A stretch of DNA of 64,000 bases from Vogesella sp. LIG4 (GTDB lineage: Bacteria > Pseudomonadota > Gammaproteobacteria > Burkholderiales > Chromobacteriaceae). The DNA is taken from the NCBI RefSeq assembly GCF_900090205.1, contig NZ_LT607802.1, positions 1,125,215 to 1,189,214 on the forward strand, in the 5' to 3' direction. Below the pieces are notes generated by a model. The model was not told the origin of the DNA. It did not search any database and was given only the letters and a program-made list of their open reading frames with translations. Both the position numbers and the translations under genes were made by a program. Position 1 is the first letter of the stretch, and every line of letters begins with the position of its first letter. Positions 17,672 to 25,178 of this stretch are shown piece by piece.

Positions 17672-18373
17672 TCAGCCCAGCTTGTCGGCCAGGAATTGCA
17701 GCGTGCGGCCATGTGCCAGTGCAGCGGCGCGCTGGTTGTACATCTTGGCCCGCCCCCAGCAGTTGAAGCCGTGATCGGTACCGGGGTAGTCATGGAACTG
17801 CGCATTGCTCTTGCCGGCAAACGCCTGCTTTACCTGCGCCACGATGTCCTGGGTGATGTGGGCATCCTGCTGCGCGTAGTGGAACAGAATGGGCATGCCG
17901 ATCTGCCCGGCCAGGTCCAGGTGCTGGTGGATGCCGCCACCGTAGTAGCACACCGCGGCATCGGCCTGGCTCAGCGCCGCGGCGCGGAAGGCCAGTTGCC
18001 CGCCCAGGCAGTAACCCAGCGTGGCCACCTTGCCCGTTACCTGCGGCATGGCGCGCAGCGCGGCCACTGCCGCCGCCACGTCGCTGGCGGCCAGCGCGGT
18101 GTCCACCTGCTGGTAGTAGCCATAAGCCTGCTGGGTGCCGGCTTCGTCGTATGTCAGATCCACCCGCGGCGACAGCCGCCAGAACACGTCCGGCGCCAGC
18201 ACCACGTAGCCGTCCTGCGCGTACTGGTCGGCCACGGCGCGGATGTGTTCGTTCACGCCCCAGATTTCCTGCACCAGCACGATGCCGGGGCCATGCCCGG
18301 CCGGCGGCAACGACAGGTAGCCGGAGAAGGTTTCACCATTGGCGGTTTGCAGATCGATCCAGCGAGAATTCAC
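17672..18373 (-). CDS. Dienelactone hydrolase family protein (GTG start)
   Basis: A 233-residue alpha/beta hydrolase. The nucleophile elbow is GYCLGG with the Cys typical of dienelactone hydrolases (carboxymethylenebutenolidases). Asp and His of the triad are suggested by HYAQQDAHI and YPGTDHGF. The N-terminal IVLVQEIWGVNEHIRAVADQ block is diagnostic. The physiological substrate in non-aromatic-degrading bacteria is unknown. Start is GTG with AGGAG six bases upstream. It is divergent from the mutarotase-like gene across 212 bases. A single uptake-like word at 18391-18399 lies just upstream of its ribosome binding site, so it should be in the 5' leader or promoter. Confidence 0.9.
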   Translation of the reverse strand: MNSRWIDLQTANGETFSGYLSLPPAGHGPGIVLVQEIWGVNEHIRAVADQYAQDGYVVLAPDVFWRLSPRVDLTYDEAGTQQAYGYYQQVDTALAASDVAAAVAALRAMPQVTGKVATLGYCLGGQLAFRAAALSQADAAVCYYGGGIHQHLDLAGQIGMPILFHYAQQDAHITQDIVAQVKQAFAGKSNAQFHDYPGTDHGFNCWGRAKMYNQRAAALAHGRTLQFLADKLG

Positions 18374-18390
18374 GTTGTGCTCCTGTGAAG

Positions 18391-18399
18391 GTTGGCCGC
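18391..18399 (-). repeat. Uptake-like word upstream of the dienelactone hydrolase gene
   Basis: AAGGTTGGCCGCATG at 18388-18402 lies 5-10 bases upstream of the AGGAG ribosome binding site of the minus-strand gene. Confidence 0.8.
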
Positions 18400-18585
18400 A
18401 TGCAGACGGCACTGGCTTTGTGCCGGCAACTGCTGCATTGTAGCCGGCAACAATAGATAAAGGTGCCGGCGTCGATGGCTGAACGACGGCGCCACATAAT
18501 GGTCTGAATCTGGCTGGCAGCGACAGCGCGGCCCGCTTGCACCCAGAAACGGCGCATGGCAACAGGCGCCAGCAAGGATGTCATC

Positions 18586-19452
18586 ATGTCCCACCCAGTC
18601 CACCCCGATCTGCTCGTGCCGGGCGTACGCGCCATCGAACTGGCCCCCGGCCTGCCCGGCCTCGCCTTCAGCCACCCGGCCTTCAGCGCCACCTTGAGCC
18701 TGTACGGCGGCCAGCTGCTGGATTTCACGCCGACTGGCGGCCAGCCGCTGCTGTACCTGTCGCCGGCCAGCCGCCTGGAAGACGGCAAGGCGATTCGTGG
18801 CGGCATTCCGCTGTGCTGGCCATGGTTCGGCCCGCACCCGCAGGATGCCGGCCAGCCGCAGCATGGCGTGGCGCGCACCGCGCTGTGGACGGTCAGCGCG
18901 GTGGCACGCAGCGACGACGGGTTTCACGTGAAACTGGCCGGCCCGCGCCACGGCGCAATGGATGCCAGCCTCACCCTGCAGCTGGGCCCAGGCGTGGACA
19001 TCGCACTGACCAGCCGCAACCTGGGCCAGGACAACATTACCGTCAGCGCCGCACTGCACAGCTACCTGGCGGTAAGCGATATCCGCAGCATCCAGCTGCA
19101 TGGCCTGGGCGGCGCCCGCTATCACGACAAGCTCAGTGGTGATAGCGCCACCCTGCCCGCCGGCGACTGGCGCTTTGCCGCCGCCACCGATGCCGTGGTA
19201 CAGCATGCCGGACCGTGCACGCTGGCCGACCCCGGCTGGCAACGGCACATCGCCATAGGCAGCAGCGGCTCGGCCAGCACCGTGGTGTGGACGCCGTGGC
19301 AGCAGGGTGCGGCCAACATGGCCGATCTGCCGGACGACGGCTGGCAACATTTCCTGTGTGTGGAAGCGGCCAACGCCGGCAGCGATGCCCGCGTGCTGGC
19401 CCCCGGCGCCAGCCACACGCTACGGCAGCAATTGCTGCTGCAGGCGCTATAA
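18586..19452 (+). CDS. D-hexose-6-phosphate mutarotase-like protein
   Basis: A 288-residue beta-sandwich protein of the aldose 1-epimerase superfamily, YeaD subgroup. RGGIPLCWPWFGPHP is the strongest family mark, followed by QHGVART and the C-terminal NFLCVE-type block (HFLCVEAANA). These enzymes interconvert the alpha and beta anomers of glucose-6-phosphate and related sugars in the cytosol. The start at MSHPVHP is preceded by AAGGATG; an upstream in-frame ATG would add ten residues. The gene contains a perfect parS core and two uptake-like cores (19309-19317, 19366-19374), the latter weaker in flanks. The next gene follows after 37 bases. Confidence 0.87.
   Translation: MSHPVHPDLLVPGVRAIELAPGLPGLAFSHPAFSATLSLYGGQLLDFTPTGGQPLLYLSPASRLEDGKAIRGGIPLCWPWFGPHPQDAGQPQHGVARTALWTVSAVARSDDGFHVKLAGPRHGAMDASLTLQLGPGVDIALTSRNLGQDNITVSAALHSYLAVSDIRSIQLHGLGGARYHDKLSGDSATLPAGDWRFAAATDAVVQHAGPCTLADPGWQRHIAIGSSGSASTVVWTPWQQGAANMADLPDDGWQHFLCVEAANAGSDARVLAPGASHTLRQQLLLQAL
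18921..18934. other. parS-like site 2 (perfect palindrome)
   Basis: GTTTCACGTGAAAC is the exact symmetric core of the ParB binding consensus. It is in the mutarotase-like gene, encoding FHVKL. Confidence 0.82.
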
Positions 19453-19489
19453 TCCGCCCCTTGTACCCGCGTTTCCGAGACCTGCAGCA

Positions 19490-20107
19490 ATGATGATGCA
19501 ACCCGACCGGTTGGACCGGTTCTTTCCGATCACCTACCCCAATGGCGCCACTGTCAGCCGTTTCGCCAAACCCTGTCCGCACTGCCGGCAGTTGGTGAAG
19601 GCCAGTGCCATGGAAGGCGTGGCGATGCTGCTGCAGGACAAGGTATTCGTACTGGCCGACGGCGAATGCCCGCATTGCCAGCACCGCTTCGTGGTGAAGT
19701 GCGTGATCGACGCCTACAAGCGGGTATTGCCGGTACAGCTGCCGGTATTCCTGTACCGCCTGCTGCTGCGCTGGGGCGCACGGCGCCAGCTCAAGCTGTT
19801 CCGCCAGCAACCGGAATGGCAGCGCGCACGTCAGCTGGTGGAGGCGATGGACCCGGAACAGGTGAAGGAAGCCATCAGCCAGCTCACCAGCAGGCTGCTG
19901 AACGACAGCGAGGCGGTGGAAAAATCGACCGACATCGTGGGCCGCTTCCAGGACCAGCCCATCCACGCCTGGCTGCGCCATGATGGCCGCACGCTGGTGT
20001 TCGACCGCGCCGCCCCCGGCGCGGATGCGCAGTTCCAGCTGCAGGATGGCGAAGTGCTGTTCGATGGCCGTCTGATCTATAAGCAGGTCATGCCGGAACA
20101 GGCCTGA
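19490..20107 (+). CDS. Hypothetical protein with two CxxC pairs
   Basis: A 205-residue cytosolic protein of unknown function. Two CPHC motifs (near residues 28-31 and 62-65) look like a zinc-ribbon or rubredoxin-like knuckle. They are followed by an amphipathic arginine-rich region and a C-terminal half rich in Glu/Asp (EAMDPEQVKEAISQLTSRLL). No membrane segment or signal peptide. The start is one of three consecutive ATGs (19490, 19493, 19496) with no clear Shine-Dalgarno. It follows the mutarotase-like gene by 37 bases and may be cotranscribed. A strong terminator follows. Confidence 0.7.
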   Translation: MMMQPDRLDRFFPITYPNGATVSRFAKPCPHCRQLVKASAMEGVAMLLQDKVFVLADGECPHCQHRFVVKCVIDAYKRVLPVQLPVFLYRLLLRWGARRQLKLFRQQPEWQRARQLVEAMDPEQVKEAISQLTSRLLNDSEAVEKSTDIVGRFQDQPIHAWLRHDGRTLVFDRAAPGADAQFQLQDGEVLFDGRLIYKQVMPEQA

Positions 20108-20123
20108 GCCACCATCCCTAATA

Positions 20124-20157
20124 ACAAAACCGCCAGACATCGTGCTGGCGGTTTTGT
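20124..20157 (+). terminator. Strong bidirectional terminator
   Basis: ACAAAACCGCCAG (20124-20136) and CTGGCGGTTTTGT (20145-20157) form a 13-bp stem followed by TTTGTAAAT. It ends the CxxC-protein transcript. Confidence 0.92.
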
Positions 20158-20199
20158 TTTGTAAATATTGTCTTGGTGATCAAGCATGTTGCAAAACAT

Positions 20200-20208
20200 G
20201 CGGCCAAC
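20200..20208 (+). repeat. Single uptake-like word at the edge of the copy-B element
   Basis: ATGCGGCCAACGTTGTG lies between the terminator and the structured repeat, in a gene-free stretch. Confidence 0.8.
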
Positions 20209-20257
20209 GTTGTGAGGCGCCCAAACTGCCCCACGGGGAGCGCCGGCCAAAATGGTG

Positions 20258-20475
20258 TTCGCCAGGTTTTAAGACGGCAGCTGAGCCGTTTGACGTTAGC
20301 AAACGGCGAATTGCCGGCGCCTGGCGAATGCCTTTTTGGCCGGGGTTTCGCGGACCACCCTATTGAACCATCCGGCGAGCGGGGGTGGCGGGGGGCGGCG
20401 GCACGCCCCCTGGCCCGTCCGCCGGGCGGAACCGGCGACTTCAATCATCATCCGCGCAGCGGATACAAAACCAAA
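20258..20475. repeat. Structured intergenic element, copy B
   Basis: The outer stem is TTCGCCAGG (20258-20266) with CCTGGCGAA (20320-20328). The inner stem is GCCGTTT (20285-20291) with AAACGGC (20301-20307) around the loop GACGTTAGC. Then come ATGCCTTTTTGGCCGGGG and TTTCG, a GC-rich variable middle, GCCGGGCGGAACCGGC and ATCCGCGCAGCGGAT. Stems differ in sequence from copy A but keep pairing. The 14-bp hairpin of copy A is replaced by a different GC-rich block. Confidence 0.7.
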
Positions 20476-20507
20476 CCCGGTAAATGTTGGACTTCGCTAC
20501 GTGGGCA

Positions 20508-20540
20508 GACGGAACGCCCGCTTTGCGGGCTTCCACCTAC
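20508..20540. repeat. GGAACGCC...GGCTTCC hairpin repeat, copy 2
   Basis: GACGGAACGCCCGC, TTT, then GCGGGCTTCCACCTAC. The last four bases include the waaA stop codon (CTA at 20537-20539 on the plus strand), so the repeat abuts or overlaps the 3' end of that gene. Confidence 0.65.
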
Positions 20541-21787
20541 ACCTGGCTGCTGATCAGCTGCAGCATGCGCTGGCTGGCGCCGCGATGCTGCGCGGTAAAC
20601 GCCAACCCGGCGTCCCGCATCCGCTGGCGCGCCGCGTCATCCTGCAGCAGTTCCAGCGCTACCGACACCAGCGTGCCGGCATCCCTTACCTGGCGCGCGG
20701 CGCCTGCTGCCAGCGCCAGGCTGGCTGCCTCGGCAAAGTTGAAGGTGGACGGGCCGATCAACACCGGCAGGCCGACGCTGGCCGGCTCGATCAGGTTCTG
20801 CGAACCGTAATCCAGCAGCGAACCGCCGACAAAGGCCACATCGGCAGCGACATAGTAGGCGAACAGCTCGCCCATGCTATCGCCCAGCCACAGCTGGGTG
20901 CCGGCGGCCACCGGCTGCTCGTCGCTGCGGCGCTGCACGGTAAAGCCCATGCTTGCGGCCAACATGGCCACCGTGTCGAAACGTTCCGGATGGCGCGGCA
21001 CGATCAGCAGCAGCGCATCGCCACGCGGTGCTGCCTGCCAGGCCTGCAGGATCAGTTCTTCTTCGCCGTCGCGGGTGCTGGCGCACACCCATACCGGGCG
21101 GCTGCCAATGCGCTGGCGAAAGCGCTGCCCCAGCGCCAGCTGGTCCGCCGGCGGGGTGAAATCGTACTTGCTGTTGCCACAGACACTGACCTTGGCCGCA
21201 CCCAGCTGCCGCAGCCGTTCGGCATCGGCTTCGCTCTGCGCCGCCACCGCGGTGAGCGCGCGCATCGCCGGGCGGATCAAGGGCCCGATGCGGCGGTAGC
21301 CGCGCAGCGATTTTTCCGACAGCCGCGCGTTCACCAGGAACAGCGGCACGCCGGCGGCGCGGCAGGCGTGCAGCAGATTCGGCCACAGCTCGGTTTCCAT
21401 CAGCACGCCGAAGCGGGGCCGCAGCGCGGCGATGAAGCGGCGCATATTGCCGGCACTGTCGTACGGCAGATAGCGGATCTCGGCGTCCGGGTACAGCTCC
21501 AGCGCGGCGGCGCGGCCGGTGGGCGTCATCTGGGTGATGACAAAACGGGCAGCCGGGTACTGCTGGCGCAGCAGCTTCACCAGCGGTAGTGCGGCACGGG
21601 TTTCACCCACCGATACCGCGTGCAGCCAGATCACCTCGCGGCCATCGCCACGCGGCAGGTCGCGGGCAAAACGTTCGTCCCAATGCTGCAGATAGGCCGG
21701 CGCCTGGCGCGCGCGTTTCTTCAGATAGCGTTTCACCAGCGGCGTGAGCAGCGGCCACAGCGTGCTGTACAGCAGCCGCGCGATCAT
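20537..21787 (-). CDS. waaA: 3-deoxy-D-manno-octulosonic acid (Kdo) transferase
   Basis: A 416-residue inner-membrane-associated GT30 glycosyltransferase that adds Kdo to lipid IVA during LPS assembly. An N-terminal membrane anchor (LLYSTLWPLLTPLVKRYL) is followed by LHAVSVGE, METELWPN, STRDGEE, IVPRHPER, GDSMGEL and the donor-site FVGGSLLDYGSQNLIEPA. All are WaaA hallmarks. The start at MIARLLY overlaps the stop of waaC by four bases (ATGA), indicating coupled translation. An uptake-like word at 20955-20963 lies inside the gene, encoding MLAAS. The C-terminus ends inside a dispersed hairpin repeat. Confidence 0.95.
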   Translation of the reverse strand: MIARLLYSTLWPLLTPLVKRYLKKRARQAPAYLQHWDERFARDLPRGDGREVIWLHAVSVGETRAALPLVKLLRQQYPAARFVITQMTPTGRAAALELYPDAEIRYLPYDSAGNMRRFIAALRPRFGVLMETELWPNLLHACRAAGVPLFLVNARLSEKSLRGYRRIGPLIRPAMRALTAVAAQSEADAERLRQLGAAKVSVCGNSKYDFTPPADQLALGQRFRQRIGSRPVWVCASTRDGEEELILQAWQAAPRGDALLLIVPRHPERFDTVAMLAASMGFTVQRRSDEQPVAAGTQLWLGDSMGELFAYYVAADVAFVGGSLLDYGSQNLIEPASVGLPVLIGPSTFNFAEAASLALAAGAARQVRDAGTLVSVALELLQDDAARQRMRDAGLAFTAQHRGASQRMLQLISSQV

Positions 21788-22743
21788 GCCGCGCCCCGGC
21801 AACGCGCCAGCAGCGCCAGCACCTCGTCCACCGGCGGAATCACCCCGGCCTCACCGATGTTGACCGCACGCGCGGTTTCCACCACGCCGGTCAGTGCCGG
21901 GTCGGTATCGGTGTAGATCGCCACCAGCGGTATATCCAGTGCATTGGCCAGGTGGGTAAGGCCGGTATCCACCCCTACCACCGCCGCCGCGTGGCCGAGC
22001 ATGGCGGCGGCCTCCTGCAGCCGCATGCGCGGTGCCATCACGGCGCCGGGAATGGCTGCGGCCAACCTTTGTGCGCGCTGTTGTTCGCTGGCATTGCCCC
22101 ACGGAATCACCGTGGCCAGGCCCTGTGCCTGCAATTCATGCGCCAGCGCCACCCAGTGCGCCTCCGGCCACAGCTTGCTGTCGCGGCTGGTGGCGTGCAG
22201 CAGCACCCAGTACGGCGCGGCCGGCAGCCAGGCGGGGCGCTCGCCGGCACGGATGCCGAATACCGGCGGGCCACTGAATTCATAGCCCAGCGCCGCAGCG
22301 AACAGCCGGCGGTTGCGTTCGATGGCCGACAGCTGGCGGCTTACCGGGTAGCAATGCTGATAAAACCGGCTGGCCAGCGGCTCGCGGATGCTGGCGGCGT
22401 CATAGCCGGCCAGCGGGCCGTTGGCGAGCTTGCCGGGCAAGGCGCTTTTCAGCAGCCCCTGCGCATCCAGCACCAGATCCCAGCGCGTGCCGGCCAGCGC
22501 CTGGCGCAATTCGCCCATCTCGCGCCAGCTGCGCCGCTGCAGCAGGGTTTTGCGCCAGCGCCGCCAGGCGATGGGAATGGTGCGCACCACCAGCGGATGC
22601 AGACCCGGGATATCCACAAACGCTTCTTCCGCCAGCCAGCTCACCTGCATGTCGGGGCGGGCACGGGCCAGATCGGACAGCGCCGGAAAGGTGTGGATCA
22701 GGTCTCCCATCGAAGAAGTACGCAATAACAGGAGATTTTGCAT
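21784..22743 (-). CDS. waaC: Lipopolysaccharide heptosyltransferase I
   Basis: A 319-residue GT9 enzyme that adds the first L-glycero-D-manno-heptose to Kdo. The N-terminal LLLRTSSMGDLIHTFPALSDL, LDAQGLLKSAL and the C-terminal donor site VVGVDTGLTHLANALDIPLVAIYTDTDP are conserved. The enzyme works at the cytosolic face of the inner membrane. It is the first gene of a waaC-waaA pair. The chosen ATG at 22743 is where homology begins; the longer frame runs into the DnaA-box region. An uptake-like word at 22058-22066 is in the gene. Confidence 0.94.
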   Translation of the reverse strand: MQNLLLLRTSSMGDLIHTFPALSDLARARPDMQVSWLAEEAFVDIPGLHPLVVRTIPIAWRRWRKTLLQRRSWREMGELRQALAGTRWDLVLDAQGLLKSALPGKLANGPLAGYDAASIREPLASRFYQHCYPVSRQLSAIERNRRLFAAALGYEFSGPPVFGIRAGERPAWLPAAPYWVLLHATSRDSKLWPEAHWVALAHELQAQGLATVIPWGNASEQQRAQRLAAAIPGAVMAPRMRLQEAAAMLGHAAAVVGVDTGLTHLANALDIPLVAIYTDTDPALTGVVETARAVNIGEAGVIPPVDEVLALLARCRGAA

Positions 22744-22800
22744 GCGCGGGATTGTACGAGCGGGCCTGTGGTTAACCAAGTAAAATCGCCCGGCACCGTT

Positions 22801-23192
22801 TGTGGATAAGCGCTTGTGGATAAGGACGGCCGGATTTGTCCACAACTGGTCACGAGGCTGCCGGTAGTAGTAATCCAACGGCCATCAACAGACTAAGTTA
22901 CTGTCAGGTCAATGTTTTTGACTGTTATCCACATTTTTTGCCGCCTTTATCTTTATCTTCAATATAAATACGGGAAAACAGGGAACAACAGGATGAGCAG
23001 CAGACTGTGCCGGCAAAAACAGTACTGCACAGCCCCGGTGGAACAGTGTGGCGTCAGCCTGTGGAAAACACGGCGCTGCAGAATATCGCCAGAATTATCC
23101 ACAACTGCTGCACCGCTGATCCTGCCTGGCAACCACATGCTGGCAAAGCACATAAACAGCTGAAAATATTCAGGAAAACAGGCTTATCCACA
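22801..23192. other. DnaA-box cluster with AT-rich tract; candidate oriC or DnaA-binding reservoir
   Basis: The 500-base gap between waaC and the glycosyltransferase gene holds no gene that I can support. Perfect TTATCCACA boxes lie at 22801-22809 (-), 22815-22823 (-), 22925-22933 (+), 23095-23103 (+) and 23184-23192 (+). One-mismatch boxes lie at 22836-22844 (TTGTCCACA) and 23060-23068 (TGTGGAAAA, minus). Between 22913 and 22985 the sequence is unusually AT-rich for this genome, with repeated TTTATC units (CCTTTATCTTTATCTTCAAT) like a DNA unwinding element. No dnaA, dnaN or gyrB lies next to it, so oriC is not proven. Confidence 0.7.
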
Positions 23193-23249
23193 GCAAGGCT
23201 GTACCTTCATCTGCCCTCTTCTTTTTAAAAATTGGACATCTTAGAAACC

Positions 23250-24029
23250 ATGTCTGAACCGCTAAGCGTGGTACTGATCACCAAAAACGCTGCTGCATTA
23301 CTGGAAAAATGTCTGCAAAGCTGTGCCTTTGCCGACGAGATCGTGGTGGTGGATTCCGGCAGCAGCGACAACACCACTGCGATAGCTTCTGCCTATAAGG
23401 CCCGAGTTATCCACCAGGACTGGCTGGGATTCGGCCCGCAGAAGCAGTTTGCGGTCAGCCAGGCCAGCCATGACTGGGTGCTGTGCCTGGATGCCGACGA
23501 GTGGCTGTCGGAAAAACTGGTTAGTGAAATCAATGGCTTGCTGAACAATCCACAGCAGCTGGCTGCCTGCGGCGCCTGGCGCTTCGCGCGCAGCAACAAA
23601 TTCATGGGGCGCTTCCTGAAATTCGGCGAGGGCTATCCTGATTACAGCCTGCGATTGTTTGATCGCCGCCGCGCCCGCTGGTCGGACGACCTGGTGCATG
23701 AATACGTGCACAGCCAGGGAGAAGTCGGCACCTTGCGTGGCGACCTGATGCACGAATCCGGCGAGGACATCGCGCTCTATCTTGGCAAGCAGAACCGTTA
23801 CACCACGCTGCAGGCGGAAACGCTGTATCAGCGCGGCAAGAAAGTGGGCGTGGGCAAGCTGCTGTTCAGCCCGCTGCTGCGCTTCGTGAAGTTCTACCTG
23901 CTGCGGCAGGGCTTTCGCGATGGTCTGCCGGGGCTGGTGCACATCAGCATCGGCTGCTTCAACAGCTATATCAAATACGCCAAGCTGATCGAACTGCACC
24001 GGCTGGCCGCACAGGCAAAACCGCGCTGA
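23250..24029 (+). CDS. Family 2 glycosyltransferase, WaaE-like LPS core enzyme
   Basis: A 259-residue GT-A fold transferase. SVVLITKNAAALLEKCLQS, EIVVVDSGSSDNT, CLDADEWLS (the DxD metal site) and LVHEYVHSQG are characteristic of the WaaE/KdtX group, which adds glucose to the inner-core heptose. A C-terminal amphipathic segment (RFVKFYLLRQGFRDG) probably docks on the membrane. The start at MSEPLSV was chosen over an in-frame TTG at 23232 on family alignment; no strong ribosome binding site is visible. Location next to waaC and waaA, across the DnaA-box gap, fits LPS core synthesis. A DnaA-like box (TTATCCACC, 23407-23415) is inside the gene. Confidence 0.9.
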   Translation: MSEPLSVVLITKNAAALLEKCLQSCAFADEIVVVDSGSSDNTTAIASAYKARVIHQDWLGFGPQKQFAVSQASHDWVLCLDADEWLSEKLVSEINGLLNNPQQLAACGAWRFARSNKFMGRFLKFGEGYPDYSLRLFDRRRARWSDDLVHEYVHSQGEVGTLRGDLMHESGEDIALYLGKQNRYTTLQAETLYQRGKKVGVGKLLFSPLLRFVKFYLLRQGFRDGLPGLVHISIGCFNSYIKYAKLIELHRLAAQAKPR

Positions 24030-24042
24030 ATCGGCAGACGGC

Positions 24043-24164
24043 TGTGGATAAGCGGCGCTGACCAGCTATCCACAGCCTTGCTGGCTGGCAAGCGGCGACA
24101 TGGCAGCGGCAGTGTTTTTTGCGGGTACTGCCGGCAGTGGCCCTTGCGGCCAACCTTATCCACA
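24043..24164. other. Second group of DnaA boxes upstream of the S66 peptidase
   Basis: Perfect TTATCCACA sequences at 24043-24051 (minus) and 24156-24164 (plus), with a one-mismatch CTATCCACA at 24066-24074. The last box directly follows an uptake-like word (24146-24154) and overlaps the approach to the AGGAGG ribosome binding site. Confidence 0.65.
24144..24157 (+). repeat. Uptake-like word in the 5' leader of the S66 peptidase gene
   Basis: TTGCGGCCAACCTT, with its last TT forming the first two bases of a perfect DnaA box. It lies 16 bases before the start codon. Confidence 0.85.
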
Positions 24165-24173
24165 GGAGGCGTC

Positions 24174-25172
24174 ATGCAGATACGTTTCCCTGCGCCCTTG
24201 CAGCCCGGCGACCGTATCGCGGTGTGCGCGGTGTCCTCCGGCGTGCCCGAGGTGATGCAGGGCGGGCTGGATGCCGCCCTGCACTGCCTGCGCGCAGCCG
24301 GTTACCAGGTGCTGGAAGGCGCTACCCTGCGCCGGCAGCGACAGGATGCCAGCGGCAGCGTTGCCGAGCGGCTGGCGGATCTGCAGCGCTTCCTGTACGA
24401 CCCGGACATCCGCGCCATCCTGCCGCCCTGGGGTGGCGAGCTGGCGATACAGCTGCTGTCCGGCATCGACTTTGCCCGCCTGGCGACGCTGCCGCCGAAA
24501 TGGCTGTGCGGTTTTTCCGATGTTTCCACCCTGGCGGTGCCGCTGACGCTGCTGTCTGGCTGGGCCACGCTGCACGCGCCCAATCTGTTCGACCTGGGAG
24601 ATACCGAGCGGCAGCAGGAGCAGCAGGCGCTGTGGCATAGCTGGCAATACGGTTTGCCGCCGCAGCAAGCGGCCTTCCCGCGCTTCTGGCCGTTTGGCGA
24701 CCCCGGGGTAAGCCGCGACAGCGGCGTGCGCGTGCTGGGCGGCGGCAGCGCCGTAATGGAGGGCAGGCTGGTGGGAGGCTGTCTGGATGTACTGTCGCGA
24801 CTGGTGGGCACCCGCTATTTCGATCTGCGCGCTTTCAAGCGCCAGCCGGCCATCCTGTATCTGGAAAACTGCGAACTGGCGCCGTGCGAGCTGGCGCGCG
24901 CGCTGACCGGCATGCGCCTGGCCGGGGTGTTCGATGATCTGGCCGGGCTGGTGTTGGGCCGCAGCGGCGCGGTGGAACCCGCTGGCAGCGATGCGCTGCA
25001 TTACCACGATGCGGTGCGGCAGACGCTGGACGGGCTGGGCTGCCCGGTGGTGGTGGATGCCGATATCGGCCATGTGCCGCCGCAGTGGTGCCTGCTCAAC
25101 GGCGCCTGGGCGCGCTTGCAGGCCGGGGACGGGCAGGCACTGCTGACGCAGACGCTGCCCGGGGCTGTATAG
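24174..25172 (+). CDS. S66 family peptidase, LD-carboxypeptidase-like
   Basis: A 332-residue serine peptidase of the LdcA/MccF family. LdcA trims the terminal D-Ala from murein tetrapeptides during cell-wall recycling. The Ser nucleophile lies in GFSDVST (Ser115), a Glu in YLENCELAP, and the final His in DADIGHVPPQ. The N-terminal PGDRIAVCAVSSGV block is conserved. No signal peptide, so it is cytosolic. The start has AGGAGGCGTC in front. Whether the true substrate is murein tetrapeptide or a microcin-like adduct cannot be told. It is convergent with the next gene, 6 bases apart. Confidence 0.88.
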   Translation: MQIRFPAPLQPGDRIAVCAVSSGVPEVMQGGLDAALHCLRAAGYQVLEGATLRRQRQDASGSVAERLADLQRFLYDPDIRAILPPWGGELAIQLLSGIDFARLATLPPKWLCGFSDVSTLAVPLTLLSGWATLHAPNLFDLGDTERQQEQQALWHSWQYGLPPQQAAFPRFWPFGDPGVSRDSGVRVLGGGSAVMEGRLVGGCLDVLSRLVGTRYFDLRAFKRQPAILYLENCELAPCELARALTGMRLAGVFDDLAGLVLGRSGAVEPAGSDALHYHDAVRQTLDGLGCPVVVDADIGHVPPQWCLLNGAWARLQAGDGQALLTQTLPGAV

Positions 25173-25178
25173 CGGCGC

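Noticed and set aside
22907..23249. Short frames in the DnaA-box gap (for example 22912-23163 and 23007-23228)
   Set aside because: They lack ribosome binding sites, have no recognisable motifs and coincide with the DnaA boxes, so the region is treated as non-coding.
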